From Segetibacter sp. (lineage in GTDB: Bacteria; Bacteroidota; Bacteroidia; Chitinophagales; Chitinophagaceae), in assembly GCA_021154405.1 (NCBI GenBank), contig JAJKIP010000030.1, positions 1 through 64,000 of the forward strand: a stretch of 64,000 nucleotides of DNA. Direction: 5' to 3'. The notes beneath the pieces were generated by a model. It saw only the letters and a program-made list of their open reading frames with translations. It made no database searches and was not told the DNA's origin. Shown piece after piece: positions 9,318 to 18,361 of the stretch. The first letter of the stretch is position 1. Each line of letters starts with the position of its first letter. Both the position numbers and the translations under genes were made by a program.

Positions 9318-9337
9318 ATATGGGCCGAAAGGCCCTT
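9318..9337 (-). terminator. Intrinsic terminator after msrB
   Basis: The minus strand reads GGGCC-TTTC-GGCCC directly after the msrB stop, followed by ATATTTTC. A compact 5-bp GC stem with a tetraloop and a short T-rich tail fits a factor-independent terminator. Confidence 0.7.
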
Positions 9338-9926
9338 ATTTCTTTCCTGAATACTTTTTCTCTGCCTCTTTTGCTTTTTGGAAATCAAGCACTACACCAT
9401 TAATGCAATAACGGAGATGCGTTGGAGGGGGACCATCATCAAATACATGCCCCAGGTGTGATTTACAGCGACCGCACTGAACTTCAGTTCTTGCCATGCC
9501 ATGGCTATTATCTGGAATATAAATGATGCTTCCTTTACTAATAGGTTCATAGAAGCTGGGCCATCCGCAGCCACTTTCAAACTTGGTATCGCTTTTAAAT
9601 AATGCATTTCCACAGACGGCGCAATAATAGGTTCCCGTTTCAAATGACTTCTCATATTTACTGGTCCAGGGTGCTTCTGTTCCTTTTTGCCTGGCTATAT
9701 AATAAACCTCTTCTGGCAATATCTTTTTCCACTCGGTTTCGGAAAGATTGACCTTGGAGGTATCAGTAGTAGAATAAACAGGATTCCCGTCTTTGGAATT
9801 GGCCTGTTTGTTTTCAGAGCTGTCCATTTTTTCAGGGTTGTTTTTTGAATTATTTGTTTGTGAATAGCTGCACTGTTGCAGGGCTGTTGCCAGAAGGCAC
9901 ACTAATATCAATCTGATTGTTTGCAT
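9336..9926 (-). CDS. msrB: Secreted peptide-methionine (R)-S-oxide reductase
   Basis: MsrB reduces methionine-R-sulfoxide in proteins. Residues 1-19 look like a signal peptide, possibly a lipoprotein signal (Cys19, though LQQC is a weak lipobox), followed by a Ser/Asn/Lys-rich spacer to about residue 50. The catalytic domain shows the zinc pairs CAVC and CGRC, ESGCGWPSF, GHVFDDGP and the active-site RYCIN Cys. At 196 residues it is longer than cytosolic MsrB because of the export signal. An envelope location implies repair of oxidised periplasmic or surface proteins. Confidence 0.95.
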   Translation of the reverse strand: MQTIRLILVCLLATALQQCSYSQTNNSKNNPEKMDSSENKQANSKDGNPVYSTTDTSKVNLSETEWKKILPEEVYYIARQKGTEAPWTSKYEKSFETGTYYCAVCGNALFKSDTKFESGCGWPSFYEPISKGSIIYIPDNSHGMARTEVQCGRCKSHLGHVFDDGPPPTHLRYCINGVVLDFQKAKEAEKKYSGKK

Positions 9927-9944
9927 GAGTCTGTATTAATCTAA

Positions 9945-9952
9945 CAAATTTA
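9945..9952 (-). promoter_or_regulatory. Bacteroidota -7 element (TAAATTTG) for msrB
   Basis: The minus strand carries TAAATTTG 18 bases before the msrB ATG at 9926. Position and orientation fit a promoter with a short leader. No -33 partner is recognised. Confidence 0.45.
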
Positions 9953-10085
9953 CGACCAGCAGGTTCGGCTGGATTGTCGGCCTCCTGTCAATCCCCATTT
10001 CTTAACATTTTGTATGATTTCCAAGCGGCCTGAAAATGAGCCCGTAACAGGGCATGAATTTGAGTCAAAATTACGCGCTGTACAT

Positions 10086-10093
10086 TATATTTG
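10086..10093 (+). promoter_or_regulatory. Bacteroidota -7 element (TATATTTG) for adk
   Basis: TATATTTG lies 27 bases before the adk ATG at 10121. A TTTG at 10059-10062 may be the -33 element, although the 23-base gap is slightly longer than the usual 19-21. Confidence 0.55.
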
Positions 10094-10120
10094 TTTTTCA
10101 CCCAACGTGTATTAGCAGTT

Positions 10121-10708
10121 ATGTTCAATCTGATCCTGTTTGGCCCGCCCGGAAGCGGAAAGGGCACCCAATCTGAAAAACTGGTAGACAAATATGGCCT
10201 GGTTCATTTGTCTACCGGCAATCTCCTGCGGGAAGAAATAGCCAATAAAACACCTCTTGGCCTTGAGGCTAAGGCGTTTATAGACAAGGGTCAATTAGTG
10301 CCTGATGAAGTGGTTATTGGCATGGTGGATTCCTTTTTTGAACATCATAAGGATGCAAAAGGGTTCCTGTTTGATGGATTTCCCCGTACCGCAGCCCAGG
10401 CGGTTGCCCTGGATAAATTATTAGAACTGAAAAAAACAGAGATAGCAGCGGTGCTTGCCCTTGAAGTGGGTGAGGAAGAACTGGTAAAGCGTCTCCTTAA
10501 CAGAGGAAAGACAAGTGGCCGCTCAGATGATTCTGATGAAGATGTGATCAGGAAACGGTTCAATGTTTATATGACCGAAACTTCCGCTGTTGGTGACCAT
10601 TATAAAAAGGCCAGGAAGTTTCAAAACATTAAAGGAGAAGGATCGGTCAGCGATATTTTCAATTCACTGAGTGATTCAATTGACAAAAAAATGAAGAAGA
10701 ATGCATAG
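10121..10708 (+). CDS. adk: Adenylate kinase, short-LID type
   Basis: Interconverts ATP plus AMP with two ADP. Seen: P-loop GPPGSGKGTQ at the N-terminus, LSTGNLLREE, the AMP-site GFPRTAAQA, and RGKTSGRSDDSDEDVIRKRF. The LID lacks the four-Cys zinc insert, giving a short-type enzyme of 195 residues. The frame extends upstream to a TTG at 10091, but ATG 10121 places Met directly before the usual FNLILFG strand and leaves room for the TATATTTG promoter. The protein is cytosolic. Confidence 0.96.
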   Translation: MFNLILFGPPGSGKGTQSEKLVDKYGLVHLSTGNLLREEIANKTPLGLEAKAFIDKGQLVPDEVVIGMVDSFFEHHKDAKGFLFDGFPRTAAQAVALDKLLELKKTEIAAVLALEVGEEELVKRLLNRGKTSGRSDDSDEDVIRKRFNVYMTETSAVGDHYKKARKFQNIKGEGSVSDIFNSLSDSIDKKMKKNA

Positions 10709-10811
10709 TGTATAATTGAGGCCCTCCTGCGCTTTCATTAAAGCTTTGGCCGATGGATGTCAGCGATTGAAAAAAGCAAGGGTGGGTACAGGCTGTTCAC
10801 AAGATTGCTAT

Positions 10812-11291
10812 ATGAGTTTCGAAAAAGAGAATTTTCTTCGTACAAAGCTGATAAGATATTTGCAGCAGCTGGATCCTTCAACTCCGCCCAGGTGGGGGAA
10901 AATGAATGTTCAGCAGATGATTGAACATTGTTCGGGAGATGTTTTCCGGACTGCAAGCGGCCGCATAAAGATCTCAGAGATTGTAACTCCTCCTGACCTC
11001 CTGCAAAAGATGAGAGATTTCCTGATGAGTGATCGTCCATTCAAAGAAAATATTAAAAACCCTTTACTGGGAGATGAACCACGCCCTCTACATTTCAAAA
11101 CAGTACAGGGTGCCATTGGCGCCCTGCAACAGGAGATCATTTATTTCTTTGAAGTTTTTGATAATAATCCTTCCCTGATTACCCGTAATCCTTTCTATGG
11201 TGATCTGGACTTTGAACAGAATGTTCAATTGCTCTATAAGCATTCCCTGCATCACCTGCGCCAGTTTGGTGTGGAACCGCTTAATCTTTAG
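10812..11291 (+). CDS. DinB/DUF1569-like protein
   Basis: A 159-residue soluble protein resembling DUF1569/DinB-type four-helix proteins. Seen: PPRWGKMNVQQMIEHC, which supplies the first metal-type His, and a C-terminal HSLHHLRQFG with further His residues, the usual helical-bundle layout for divalent metal ligands. I use ATG 10812; the frame is open further upstream to 10716 but that part shows no family similarity and reads like adk 3' flank. Function is unknown; some relatives are thiol-dependent transferases, which cannot be inferred here. Confidence 0.7.
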   Translation: MSFEKENFLRTKLIRYLQQLDPSTPPRWGKMNVQQMIEHCSGDVFRTASGRIKISEIVTPPDLLQKMRDFLMSDRPFKENIKNPLLGDEPRPLHFKTVQGAIGALQQEIIYFFEVFDNNPSLITRNPFYGDLDFEQNVQLLYKHSLHHLRQFGVEPLNL

Positions 11292-11752
11292 AATTTTGCT
11301 TTCAAAACAGAATCCGCTTTCTGCAGGCCGTTTAGAAGGTCTTCTTTTACCTTGTCTACTTTAATTTTTTCCGTTGTCAGATATCTGATCCTTTCTTCGG
11401 TATTGTTAACGGCAGAGTCCATATTAAATGACTCCATCCATTGATTCATGTTAACATCTGCAGTCCTTAATTCTTCCTGAAGATTTTCCAGTTTTGTTTT
11501 ATAGGGAGCTGCAGCTTCACGCGCCTTTGCAGGTAATTTGCTGATTGAGTCAATCAGCCTTGATACCTGCTGCTGTGTCCTGTTAAGCTTTCCCATCTTT
11601 CCCATGGCCACTGCATGTCCATCGTCAACTTCATCCAGTAATGAATCTGCCTTTGTTTTTGTAACCTCATTATTTTTGATTTCAGCTGAATTGTTACAGG
11701 CTGTCATTATTGTAACAGCAAAAAGAAAGAGGATAGCGCAGCGTTTTTTCAT
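11288..11752 (-). CDS. Coiled-coil lipoprotein, hypothetical
   Basis: A 154-residue predicted lipoprotein with a signal ending IMTAC (Cys19), then an almost wholly helical, charged body (about 40-150) with heptad-like spacing, consistent with a coiled coil. The start at ATG 11752 gives the signal peptide directly; the longer open frame to 11785 would put 11 residues before it. It follows the upstream secreted protein by 5 bases, so the two form an operon. The 3' end overlaps the DUF1569-like gene convergently by 4 bases. Function is unknown. Confidence 0.7.
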   Translation of the reverse strand: MKKRCAILFLFAVTIMTACNNSAEIKNNEVTKTKADSLLDEVDDGHAVAMGKMGKLNRTQQQVSRLIDSISKLPAKAREAAAPYKTKLENLQEELRTADVNMNQWMESFNMDSAVNNTEERIRYLTTEKIKVDKVKEDLLNGLQKADSVLKAKF

Positions 11753-11757
11753 ATAAC

Positions 11758-12159
11758 TTAATGTTGATGTTCTGGTTTTTCGCACTTCTCCATTATCTCA
11801 TGAAAGACATTATGCAGGGAAGAAAGCCTGGTTTTCAACTCCTGATCACCTGCTTTTGCCTTCACCATTCTGTCGATCTCTCTTGCACCAGTAACCAGTT
11901 TTTTTAAAGTGGCGTTAACAGCTTTTTTATCATAACCGGCAGGCGCTGTTGATTTTTCCCAGGCAACTGCTTTATCTACCATTTCCTTAGACCGTGTACG
12001 AATCGGTTCAAGTTTCCCTTCCTCAGCGGGATGATAAGTACCACCCATTACGGCGTGAAAATCTTCCATTTCTTTCCATTTCGCCTTTTCCTGGCCAAAG
12101 GAGGTATTGGCAAACAGAAGTGAGGCCACAATTACCATAGCAGCAATCAGTTTTTTCAT
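11758..12159 (-). CDS. Small periplasmic helical protein, His-rich
   Basis: A 133-residue secreted protein: cleavable signal ending NTSFGQ (about residue 23), then a helical body. FHAVMGGTYHPAEEG near the mature N-terminus and a C-terminal HNVFHEIMEKC plus HQH give several His residues and a Cys that could bind metal or haem; this is inference. Alternating helices and length recall cytochrome c'-like four-helix bundles, but no CxxCH is present. ATG 12159 was chosen over the longer frame because it gives a clean signal peptide. It is first gene of a two-gene unit with the coiled-coil lipoprotein. Confidence 0.7.
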   Translation of the reverse strand: MKKLIAAMVIVASLLFANTSFGQEKAKWKEMEDFHAVMGGTYHPAEEGKLEPIRTRSKEMVDKAVAWEKSTAPAGYDKKAVNATLKKLVTGAREIDRMVKAKAGDQELKTRLSSLHNVFHEIMEKCEKPEHQH

Positions 12160-12178
12160 GCGAGTAATTTTTAGCCTA

Positions 12179-12186
12179 CAAAGATA
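12179..12186 (-). promoter_or_regulatory. Bacteroidota -7 element (TATCTTTG) for the two-gene secreted unit
   Basis: The minus strand has TATCTTTG 19 bases before ATG 12159. It matches TAnnTTTG exactly and supports the chosen start and an operon of this gene with the coiled-coil lipoprotein. Confidence 0.55.
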
Positions 12187-12271
12187 GGTGTAAAATAGAC
12201 CGTTAAACCTGTTGCTTCCTGTAATGCGAACGCTCATTTGAATTAATTTCGCGCCTTCAGGAGAATGCTAT

Positions 12272-14323
12272 ATGACTAAACTGGAAAATTATATAAAGGG
12301 AAGCTGGGTACAGGGCGATGGAGTTGGCCAGCCATTATTTGACGCTGTTACCGGCCAGGAAATTGCCTTTTCAACAACAAAGGGCCTGGATTTTAAAGGC
12401 ATGCTGGATTATGCACGGAATACCGGTAATCCCGCGCTTCGAAAACTGACCTTTCATGAAAGGGGCAATATGCTGAAAGCATTGGCGCTGTATCTGCGGA
12501 ATCACCTGGAGAAATTTTATTCTATCAGTTATAAGACAGGAGCAACAAAAGCAGATAGCTGGATTGATATTGAAGGCGGTATCGGAAATCTCTTTGCCAA
12601 TGCATCACTCAGGAGAAAATTCCCTGATGAAACTTTCTGTATAGATGGTGAGTCCCATTCCCTGGGTAAAGCCAATACTTTTATGGGTACACATATTCTG
12701 GTACCCAAGGAAGGTGTAGTGGTTCATATCAATGCATTTAACTTTCCCGTGTGGGGTATGCTGGAAAAAATAGCGGTGAACTTGTTGGCCGGTATGCCTG
12801 CGATTGTAAAACCTGCTACAATTTCATCCTATTTAACAGAAGCGGTGTTCAGAGAGATCGTTGCTTCAAATATCTTACCTGAAGGAGCTTTGCAATTGAT
12901 CTGTGGCAGTGCCGGTGATCTCCTGGACCATGTTACTTCCCAGGATGTAGTCACATTCACAGGTTCTGCTTCAACCGGAATGTTATTGAAATCCAACCCG
13001 AATATTCTAAAAGAGAATGTTCCCTTCAATATGGAAGCGGATTCATTGAACTGCATTGTGCTGGGTGATGATGTAACGCCTGACAAACCCGAATGGGATA
13101 TTTTCATAAAAGAGGTGAGGAAGGAAATGACGGTGAAGGCCGGGCAGAAATGTACGGCTATCCGCCGAATTTTCGTACCAGAAAATAAAATGGAAGATGT
13201 CTGGAAGGCGATCTTCAAATCCTTATCACAAACTCCTATTGGAAATCCTTTGAATGAAAAAGTAAGAATGGGAAGTCTTGCCGGTCAGGATCAGCGCAGG
13301 GAAGTGAAAGAGCAGGTTAAGAAACTGCTTGCTTCTTCTCAAATCATATATGGTTCACTCGATAGCGTGGAGGTGATAGATGCAGATAGTAATAATGGCG
13401 CTTTCCTTTCTCCGTTATTATTATTGAACGAGGAGCCTTTTGCGGTTAAAGAACCGCATGAAGTAGAAGCCTTTGGCCCCGTCAGTACAATTATGCCGTA
13501 CAGGGGAATGGAGGAAGCAATTGCACTTAGCAAAAAAGGGAAAGGAAGTCTTTGTACTACAATTGTTACAGCAGATGGTAAAACAGCCAGACAATATGTT
13601 TTAGGTGCAGCTACTCATCATGGCAGGATACTGGTTTTAAATAATGAATGTGCAAAAGAAAGTACCGGACATGGTTCACCGCTACCCTTACTGGTGCATG
13701 GTGGACCAGGCCGTGCAGGAGGTGGTGAAGAAATGGGTGGGATCAGGGGAGTAAAGCATTATATGCAAAGAGTGGCATTGCAGGGATCGCCAAGTATGGT
13801 GACAGAAATTACCAATGTGTACCAGCCTGATGCAAAAGGAAAGGATCCGGGCAAACATCCATTTAAGAAGTATTTTGAAGAATTACAGATCGGTGATCAG
13901 TTGATCACGCAAAAGCGCATAATAACATCAGAAGATATTGACAGGTTTGCAGACCTGAGCGGGGATCATTTTTACGCGCATATAAAAACTACTGATTTTA
14001 AAGGCACCATGTTTGAACAGCAGGTGGCTCATGGTTATTTCATGATCAGTGTAGCCGCCGGACTATTTGTTGACAGCTATGAGAAGAACCCTGTTCTTCT
14101 TAATTACGGCATTGATGAATTGCGATTCACCAAGCCAGTGTATCCAGGCACAGAAGTTTATGTACGTTTTACCTGTAAAGAAAAACTGCCACAGGATCCC
14201 AAAGATGAAAATGATATTCCCAAAGGAATTGTAAAATGGCTGGTAGAAATGCTGGATGAAACAGAAGAACCGGTTATCGGGGTTTCAACGATTTTAACGA
14301 TGGTGGCAAAAAAGAATAAATGA
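12272..14323 (+). CDS. paaZ: PaaZ: oxepin-CoA hydrolase / semialdehyde dehydrogenase fusion
   Basis: Bifunctional enzyme of aerobic phenylacetate breakdown that opens the oxepin-CoA ring and oxidises the resulting semialdehyde. Domain order is aldehyde dehydrogenase (about 1-520) then MaoC-like hydratase (about 540-680). Seen: [29 protein letters not shown], the catalytic-Cys region [10 protein letters not shown], and in the MaoC part GDHFYAH and [12 protein letters not shown]. The length, 683 residues, is close to characterised PaaZ. It is followed after 15 bases by an enoyl-CoA hydratase. A TAATTTCG box, one base off the promoter consensus, sits at about 12244. No paaABCDE oxygenase genes are in the window. 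Confidence 0.9.
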   Translation: MTKLENYIKGSWVQGDGVGQPLFDAVTGQEIAFSTTKGLDFKGMLDYARNTGNPALRKLTFHERGNMLKALALYLRNHLEKFYSISYKTGATKADSWIDIEGGIGNLFANASLRRKFPDETFCIDGESHSLGKANTFMGTHILVPKEGVVVHINAFNFPVWGMLEKIAVNLLAGMPAIVKPATISSYLTEAVFREIVASNILPEGALQLICGSAGDLLDHVTSQDVVTFTGSASTGMLLKSNPNILKENVPFNMEADSLNCIVLGDDVTPDKPEWDIFIKEVRKEMTVKAGQKCTAIRRIFVPENKMEDVWKAIFKSLSQTPIGNPLNEKVRMGSLAGQDQRREVKEQVKKLLASSQIIYGSLDSVEVIDADSNNGAFLSPLLLLNEEPFAVKEPHEVEAFGPVSTIMPYRGMEEAIALSKKGKGSLCTTIVTADGKTARQYVLGAATHHGRILVLNNECAKESTGHGSPLPLLVHGGPGRAGGGEEMGGIRGVKHYMQRVALQGSPSMVTEITNVYQPDAKGKDPGKHPFKKYFEELQIGDQLITQKRIITSEDIDRFADLSGDHFYAHIKTTDFKGTMFEQQVAHGYFMISVAAGLFVDSYEKNPVLLNYGIDELRFTKPVYPGTEVYVRFTCKEKLPQDPKDENDIPKGIVKWLVEMLDETEEPVIGVSTILTMVAKKNK

Positions 14324-14338
14324 ACCTAATTTTGTATT

Positions 14339-15103
14339 ATGGCAGACGGTTATGTAAAAACGGAATTTCATAAAGGAGTTGCTACGATAGAATTCTCTCA
14401 TCCCCAGAGCAATTCATTACCAGGCATCCTGCTGGAACAACTGGCACAGGCGATCCATAGTGTGGGAAATGATAATGAAACCAATGTAATCATCATAAGG
14501 TCAACTGGCGACAAAGCATTTTGTGCAGGTGCATCGTTTGATGAACTGTCTGCAATTAAAAACAGGAACCAGGGATTAGAGTTTTTCAGCGGTTTTGCCA
14601 ATGTGATCAATGCCATGCGGATATGTCCAAAAATCATCATTGGCCGCATACATGCCAAATGTGTTGGTGGAGGAGTTGGAATTGCAGCAGCTGTTGATTA
14701 CGCCATTGCCGCGGAAGGTGCTGACGTCAAATTAAGTGAGTTGGCAATTGGCATCGGGCCTTTTGTGGTGGGCCCGGCTGTTGAAAGAAAGATTGGATTG
14801 TCTGCCTATTCACAACTGGCAATTGATGCCACTCAATGGAGGAATGCTGATTGGGCAAGGAAGAAAGGTCTTTTTTCAGAGCTGCATCCAACCGTTGAAG
14901 GAATGGATGAATCAATTGCGCGATTGGCTCATACGCTTGTGCATTCAAGCCCCGCAGCTATTGAGGAATTAAAGAAAGTGTTTTGGAAAGGAACAGAAGA
15001 TTGGGATAAATTATTACTGGAAAGAGCTGCCATTAGTGGTAAACTGGTGCTTGGCGATTTCACAAAGAATGCCCTCGCATCCTTTAAAAAGAAAAAGTCC
15101 TGA
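14339..15103 (+). CDS. Enoyl-CoA hydratase/isomerase family protein
   Basis: Crotonase-fold protein of 254 residues, likely hydrating or isomerising a CoA-thioester double bond. Seen: GDKAFCAGASFDELS (the CoA/oxyanion loop), GRIHAKCVGGGVG and ELAIGIGPFVVGPAV. The usual catalytic Glu of the second loop is not evident at GIGPFVVGP, so the exact reaction is uncertain. Immediate placement after paaZ suggests a step in phenylacetate or related ring-fission acyl-CoA breakdown (PaaF/PaaG-like), though methylglutaconyl-CoA hydratase-type relatives look similar. A TAATTTTG sequence lies 4 bases before the ATG. Confidence 0.82.
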   Translation: MADGYVKTEFHKGVATIEFSHPQSNSLPGILLEQLAQAIHSVGNDNETNVIIIRSTGDKAFCAGASFDELSAIKNRNQGLEFFSGFANVINAMRICPKIIIGRIHAKCVGGGVGIAAAVDYAIAAEGADVKLSELAIGIGPFVVGPAVERKIGLSAYSQLAIDATQWRNADWARKKGLFSELHPTVEGMDESIARLAHTLVHSSPAAIEELKKVFWKGTEDWDKLLLERAAISGKLVLGDFTKNALASFKKKKS

Positions 15104-15741
15104 AAAAGCAAATCTCCGTTTTTCATAAAGATAATTTCGTTGATATCTGCAGAAAGCTGGCGCGAAAGGATGAAGCGCTCAGCGAAATTATCAAGCAGTA
15201 TGGTTACCCTCCCATGTGGAGAAGGACCAATTCCTTTCAGACACTCATATTGATCATTCTGGAGCAGCAGGTTTCACTAGCCTCTGCATGGGCAGCGTAT
15301 ACCAGGCTGAAGAATAAAATAAAATCCATCACGCCTGCAAGGGTATTGGCATTAACTGATGAGGAATTGCGCAGTTGTTATTTTAGCAGGCAAAAGACGG
15401 TATATGCCAGGGAACTGGCAAAGGCTTTTATATCCAAAGAAATAAGACTGAAGAAACTGGTGGATCATCATGATGAAGATATACGGGACATATTGAAAAA
15501 AGTGAAGGGCATTGGAGACTGGACAGTTGATGTGTATCTGCTCTTTGCACTCCAGCGTTCAGATGTGTTTCCTCATGGTGACCTGGCAATGATAAACGCC
15601 TTTAAGAAAGTAAAAGGGCTTTCTGCAAAGGCGGGCAAGGAAAAAATAATCAGTATGGCGGAAGTCTGGCGACCTTACCGTTCTGTTGCAACCATGATCC
15701 TCTGGCATTATTATCTCAGCGTACGGAAAAAAGGAAATTAA
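15100..15741 (+). CDS. AlkA-type DNA-3-methyladenine glycosylase, apparent CTG start
   Basis: HhH-GPD base-excision glycosylase that removes alkylated purines. Seen: LEQQVSLASAWAAY, the helix-hairpin-helix KVKGIGDWTVDVYLLFAL and the catalytic Asp in FPHGDLAMINAF. The first ATG (15214) lies too far in: family-like sequence (FVDICRKLARKDEAL) is encoded before it, and the frame back to the stop at 15085 holds no ATG, GTG or TTG. CTG at 15100 overlaps the upstream TGA as CTGA, the same geometry as ATGA coupling, and gives 213 residues. The start is inference; the product call is firm. A second paralogous glycosylase is at 53358. Confidence 0.82.
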   Translation: MKKQISVFHKDNFVDICRKLARKDEALSEIIKQYGYPPMWRRTNSFQTLILIILEQQVSLASAWAAYTRLKNKIKSITPARVLALTDEELRSCYFSRQKTVYARELAKAFISKEIRLKKLVDHHDEDIRDILKKVKGIGDWTVDVYLLFALQRSDVFPHGDLAMINAFKKVKGLSAKAGKEKIISMAEVWRPYRSVATMILWHYYLSVRKKGN

Positions 15742-15759
15742 TTATTTTGTCCCAACATC

Positions 15760-16584
15760 ATGATGGAAAACAAAGAACTGGAACTGGATTTTTGTTTGTT
15801 GATTCCCTGTTATAACAACAAGGCAGGGTTGATCCATTCCCTTTCCTCCATAAAATATCCACCCAACCGTTTCCTCGTTTTGGTCGTAGATGATGGAAGT
15901 ACCGAACCAATTGAGGAGAAGGAAGTTTCAAACCAGTTACCAGTGAAAATAATTAGCCTTGAAAAAAACCAGGGGATTACCAATGCCCTGAACACAGGAT
16001 TATTGTGGATCAGGGATAATCTTTCCGTGAAATACATCGCCAGGCTGGATTGTGATGATACCTGCGACCCGGAAAGGTTTAATATCCAGGTCAGTTATAT
16101 GGACGCCCATCCTGAGGTGGCTCTGGCGGGAAGCTGGTGCCTGTTTGTAGGCAGGAATTCCAATGACAGGTATGTGTATAAAACACCAACTGAGGACAAA
16201 GACATCCGGCGAGCCATGTATTATCGAAATGTGTTTATGCATCCGACTGTCATTTTTAGGAAAGATGCCGCGATAAGGGTGGGATTATATCCTGAAAATT
16301 TTGAGCTGGCTGAGGATTATGCCTTATTCTGGAAGTTAATGAGTGACGGGCTAACGTTTGTTGATAGAAGGATATTAGTTACCACACGGATAGAAAAGAC
16401 CGGAATTTCTTTTAGAAATAGGGGTAAACAATTAATTGCTAGACAAAAAGTTGTAAATTACTATGGGAATAACCGGTTTCTTAAGGTTATATCAATTATC
16501 AGGTTAGGTATTCTCTTTTTAGTACCGAAACGATTACTTTTGCCACTGAAAATTCTTAAAGGCAGACAGTTGTGCAACGTTTGA
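15760..16584 (+). CDS. Family 2 glycosyltransferase
   Basis: GT-A fold transferase of 274 residues, predicted cytosolic and membrane-associated. Seen: LLIPCYNNKAGL at the N-terminus, VVDDGSTEP, the metal-binding LDCDDTCDPERF and the acceptor-side FELAEDYALFWKL. The basic, hydrophobic C-terminus (ISIIRLGILFLVPKRLLL) may contact the membrane. It is the first gene of the polysaccharide locus and lies 18 bases after the DNA glycosylase. Sugar and acceptor are not predictable. A 164-base gap follows. Confidence 0.9.
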   Translation: MMENKELELDFCLLIPCYNNKAGLIHSLSSIKYPPNRFLVLVVDDGSTEPIEEKEVSNQLPVKIISLEKNQGITNALNTGLLWIRDNLSVKYIARLDCDDTCDPERFNIQVSYMDAHPEVALAGSWCLFVGRNSNDRYVYKTPTEDKDIRRAMYYRNVFMHPTVIFRKDAAIRVGLYPENFELAEDYALFWKLMSDGLTFVDRRILVTTRIEKTGISFRNRGKQLIARQKVVNYYGNNRFLKVISIIRLGILFLVPKRLLLPLKILKGRQLCNV

Positions 16585-16748
16585 AAGATTCGCCTTGTCA
16601 TTTCCGTTTTATACTAATAATGCTTGCTTTTCGTTAGGGATTGAGTAGCAAGGGCTACAAAACACCTTAACAAGATTTTAACACTTAATTAATGTAATCT
16701 TTTTGGAATTGACATCAGATTCAGTGCCAGAACCTTGTATTAATACCT

Positions 16749-17879
16749 ATGATAATCGTCCATATAGTAGAACCATTTGCTGCTGGAATTGCGGTGTTCG
16801 TTAAATCACTTACTGAAGCCATGCCGGATGATATGCATATCATCGTTCATGGTGAAAGAAAAAAGGAAATGAGCGCCAGGGAAGTTAAAAAAAGCTTCCC
16901 TCGACAGAATGTGCGCTTTATCAAGTGGCGCTCAGCACAACGTTCTATTGACCCCCTCAAAGATTTATTGGCTTTAGCAGAACTCTATAAGATCTTGCGC
17001 AGATTGAAACGTAAGAACCTGGTTGATGCTGTTCATTTGCATTCTTCAAAAAGCGGTTTATTGGGCAGGGCGGCCTGCAAAATGGCTGGAGTCACTAATG
17101 TTTTCTACACGCCCAATGGTGCTTCATTCCTTTCAGCTCCGAATAGACTGGCCCGTTATTTCTATCAGCAACTGGAAAGAGTAGGTCATCGCCTGGGAGG
17201 AAATGTAGTTTGTTGCTCAGCGTCTGAACTCGAAGAGTTTGTTAAGTTGGGAATTAATGCCGGTTATATCAACAATGGCATTAACATCAGCCAGCAACAG
17301 AAATCAGCCATCAACATTAATGCCCGTGACAAGTTCAGGGTAGTAACCAGTGGCCGTATTGAAAAGCAGAAAAACCCCCGTCTCTTTAATGAGATCGCTA
17401 CCTACTTCGAGGACATGGAGCAGGTAGAATTTATCTGGATCGGTGATGGCACATACAAGAAATACTTTACTGCAAAAAATATTACTGTTACAGGATGGAT
17501 AGGAAATAAGGAAGTTCATGATCTGGTGGCTGCTTCCAATTTATACCTGTCTACTTCCCACTATGAAGGATTATCCTTTGCGGTGTTGGAAGCATTGGCA
17601 TTGAAGAAACCAGTATTGCTTAGCAATTGTACCGGCAATATTGATATTGTAAAGAAAGGCATCAATGGTGATTTGTTTACCAAGGCATCAGAAGCCAATG
17701 TAAAGATCCTGCAGTATTATAATAACCGGGAAATGCTGGATGTGATGGGGACCTTCTCCGCCGAGATTTGCCAGGCAGAGTTCAATGTAAAGGAAAATTT
17801 CAAAACTTATAGGGAATTATATGCCGGATCGTTGCAAAAGGTAATGGGCGGCAAAGTGAAATGGAATTTCGGATATTAA
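16749..17879 (+). CDS. Family 4 glycosyltransferase
   Basis: GT-B retaining-type transferase of 376 residues. Seen: IVHIVEPFAAGIAVFVKSL at the start, HLHSSKSGLLGRAA, NGASFLSAP, VTSGRIEKQKNP at the domain junction and the donor-site STSHYEGLSFAVLEALA (the EGLSFAVLEA pattern is the family E-x7-E motif). This architecture is typical of lipid-carrier sugar assembly. The gap before it (16585-16748) is AT-rich and shows no gene or clear promoter. The downstream coiled-coil gene begins near its stop. Confidence 0.93.
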   Translation: MIIVHIVEPFAAGIAVFVKSLTEAMPDDMHIIVHGERKKEMSAREVKKSFPRQNVRFIKWRSAQRSIDPLKDLLALAELYKILRRLKRKNLVDAVHLHSSKSGLLGRAACKMAGVTNVFYTPNGASFLSAPNRLARYFYQQLERVGHRLGGNVVCCSASELEEFVKLGINAGYINNGINISQQQKSAININARDKFRVVTSGRIEKQKNPRLFNEIATYFEDMEQVEFIWIGDGTYKKYFTAKNITVTGWIGNKEVHDLVAASNLYLSTSHYEGLSFAVLEALALKKPVLLSNCTGNIDIVKKGINGDLFTKASEANVKILQYYNNREMLDVMGTFSAEICQAEFNVKENFKTYRELYAGSLQKVMGGKVKWNFGY

Positions 17880-17893
17880 TAAAACCTTACTGC

Positions 17894-18277
17894 ATGAAGC
17901 ATTCCATATCGGTGAAATCACATTCCGTATCAGACTTGGACAAGATGGATGATTTCCAGCAATCGCTAGAGATGATTGAGCAAAAGCTGGATACTGAAAT
18001 TGCTGCGAAACAGAACACCATTGATCGACAGGAACAGGAAATTCAGCGTCTTCATGGACTGGTTGAGGAGAAGAACAAGATTATACTGGAGATCAACGGC
18101 AAGCTGGTAGAATGCATGCGAAATAGCGAAGGAAATCGTCAATTGATCAATAAACTGCTGAATGATATGTCACGGTTGCAGCAGGATATAGAATGGTACA
18201 AGAGAACATATGAGAACCGAAGTCTCCTGGGTACCTTAAGAGAAAAGCTTAAGAAAAATTTTACAAAAGGCAGGTGA
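17894..18277 (+). CDS. Small coiled-coil protein of the polysaccharide locus
   Basis: A 127-residue protein, almost all heptad-like coiled coil from about residue 20 to 105 (long runs of Glu, Lys, Gln and Leu). The tail has an aromatic and basic segment, IEWYKRTYENRSLLG, then an amphipathic Lys-rich helix that could contact membrane. I use ATG 17894; a longer open frame from 17861 overlaps the upstream gene. It has no catalytic motif. Its form resembles the coiled-coil parts fused to enzymes elsewhere in this locus (21779 and 31631), so it may be a free scaffold or length-control subunit; this is inference. Confidence 0.65.
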   Translation: MKHSISVKSHSVSDLDKMDDFQQSLEMIEQKLDTEIAAKQNTIDRQEQEIQRLHGLVEEKNKIILEINGKLVECMRNSEGNRQLINKLLNDMSRLQQDIEWYKRTYENRSLLGTLREKLKKNFTKGR

Positions 18278-18361
18278 TCTCATTGATGTTCGTGTAATTA
18301 CAATGTTGGTAACAATACCAATTTCCCTCTCTATAATTACACAACTTAGCCAGGATTATTC

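Noticed and set aside
8030-9388. Long open frame of the aminotransferase with 34 extra N-terminal residues
   Set aside because: The extra part overlaps the msrB stop and terminator; the promoter box and family N-terminus support ATG 9286.
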